Part shown: positions 6,400 to 7,212 of the stretch, one piece after another
How positions within the stretch are numbered: the stretch's first letter is position 1
Layout of the letters: every line of letters starts with the position of its first letter
Assembly: GCF_946479715.1 (NCBI RefSeq)
Contig: NZ_CAMLHF010000242.1
Coordinates: 1-7,212, forward strand
Direction of reading: 5' to 3'
Length of the DNA: 7,212 nucleotides
Source: an uncultured Pedobacter sp.
GTDB lineage: Bacteria > Bacteroidota > Bacteroidia > Sphingobacteriales > Sphingobacteriaceae
Notes under the pieces: generated by a model
What the model saw: only the letters and a program-made list of their open reading frames with translations
The model's database searches: none
Told to the model about the DNA's origin: nothing
Program-made: the position numbers and the translations under genes

Positions 6400-7212
6400 A
6401 TGCTGAACGTTAAAAACCTCGACATACAATTCTTAAACAAAGAGGACAAATCCTGGCTTAAAGCAGTTAACAATGTGAGTTTCTCCATTGACAAGGGTAA
6501 GGTACTTGGTATTGTTGGAGAGTCGGGATCAGGAAAATCTGTAACTTCTTTCTCTATTATGAGGCTTCATGATCCGCAAAGCACAATGATTGGCGGTGAA
6601 GTGGAATTTGACAACATCGATCTGCTAAATTTAACGCCCGAAGAAATCAGAGGATATAGAGGCAATAAAATTGCCATGATTTTTCAGGAGCCCATGACTT
6701 CTTTAAATCCGGTGTTTACTTGCGGCGCCCAGGTTGAAGAAGCGATTGTACTACATCAAAAGCTTGATAAGTATACGGCAAAAAATAAAACCATAGCCCT
6801 CTTTAAAGAAGTTCAGCTTCCCCGGCCGGAACACATATTTGACAGTTACCCTCACCAACTTTCTGGGGGACAAAAGCAAAGGGTGATGATTGCCATGGCA
6901 CTTAGCTGCAATCCGGAACTTTTAATAGCAGACGAACCTACAACAGCTCTTGACGTAACAGTTCAAAAAACGATCCTGGAGTTATTACTAAAACTTAAAC
7001 AGGAACGTGATATGGCCATGATATTCATATCTCATGACTTGGCCGTAATTAGTGAAATTGCAGATGAAGTGGCCGTTATGTATAAGGGTGAAATTGTTGA
7101 ACAAGGTTCGGCAGATCAGATTTTTCATCACCCACAACATCCGTATACTAAAGGTTTGCTTGCCTGCAGACCTGCACCGAATAGGTTACTAAAAAGGTTA
7201 CCCGTTGTGGCC
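6400..7212 (+). CDS. Peptide-type ABC transporter ATP-binding protein (5' part)
   Basis: The first 271 residues of an ABC ATPase of the oligopeptide/dipeptide (Opp/Dpp) importer subfamily; the frame is still open at the right edge. Walker A is GESGSGKS (40-47), the Q-loop Gln is Q96 in IFQEPMTSLNP, the signature is LSGGQKQR (154-161), Walker B is LLIADEP (174-180) with E179, and the H-loop His is H212. HPYTKGLLACRP (247-258) is the C-terminal extension typical of OppD/DppD-type subunits. It should power uptake of peptides or similar solutes across the inner membrane, together with permease subunits not seen here. The following RLLKRLPVV suggests the linker of the two-ATPase fusion form (YejF/GsiA-like, over 500 residues), but the window ends before a second domain could appear. 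The ATG at 6400 gives the normal short lead into the first strand, and no Shine-Dalgarno is visible. It is divergent from the 436-residue gene across 94 nt. Confidence 0.92.
   Translation, partial: MLNVKNLDIQFLNKEDKSWLKAVNNVSFSIDKGKVLGIVGESGSGKSVTSFSIMRLHDPQSTMIGGEVEFDNIDLLNLTPEEIRGYRGNKIAMIFQEPMTSLNPVFTCGAQVEEAIVLHQKLDKYTAKNKTIALFKEVQLPRPEHIFDSYPHQLSGGQKQRVMIAMALSCNPELLIADEPTTALDVTVQKTILELLLKLKQERDMAMIFISHDLAVISEIADEVAVMYKGEIVEQGSADQIFHHPQHPYTKGLLACRPAPNRLLKRLPVVA

Overview
The window reads as an ordinary chromosomal stretch of a Bacteroidota bacterium, most likely a Sphingobacteriaceae member close to Pedobacter. This rests on the AT-rich sequence, the lack of clear Shine-Dalgarno sites before starts, a TAnnTTTG-type promoter element, and the protein families. 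No phage, transposon, CRISPR, tRNA or rRNA sequence is visible. Coding density is high, and no gap between genes exceeds about 120 bases.

Left part (1-3927): the 3' end of an unidentified plus-strand gene meets a minus-strand cluster tail to tail. In transcription order the cluster is a lysine/alanine/proline-rich histone H1-like protein, polyphosphate kinase (ppk1), then, 4 nt later, a short Ppx/GppA exopolyphosphatase. ppk and ppx almost certainly form an operon for making and degrading polyphosphate. The H1-like gene lies 100 nt upstream on the same strand. Pseudomonas AlgP, a KPAA-repeat H1-like protein, is linked to polyphosphate granule positioning, so this arrangement is the most thought-provoking point in the window.

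Middle (3928-4975): a 116-nt divergent spacer holds a perfect 7-bp inverted repeat. It is followed on the plus strand by a YajQ-family (DUF520) nucleotide/c-di-GMP-binding protein and a small GNAT acetyltransferase. The two overlap by one base (TAATG), which implies translational coupling.

Right part (4976-7212): a minus-strand gene encodes a conserved, soluble-looking 436-residue protein of unknown function. It converges on the GNAT gene through a 9-bp inverted repeat that may be a bidirectional terminator. Its 94-nt upstream spacer carries an exact TAnnTTTG element almost touching the start codon, and a second small inverted repeat. The spacer is shared with a divergent plus-strand ABC ATPase of the Dpp/Opp peptide-importer type, which runs off the right edge.

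I see no clearly new defence or mobile system. The items worth checking are the H1-like/ppk/ppx cluster, an Asn at a usually-His position in PPK, the unknown 436-residue family, and several inverted repeats at gene borders.
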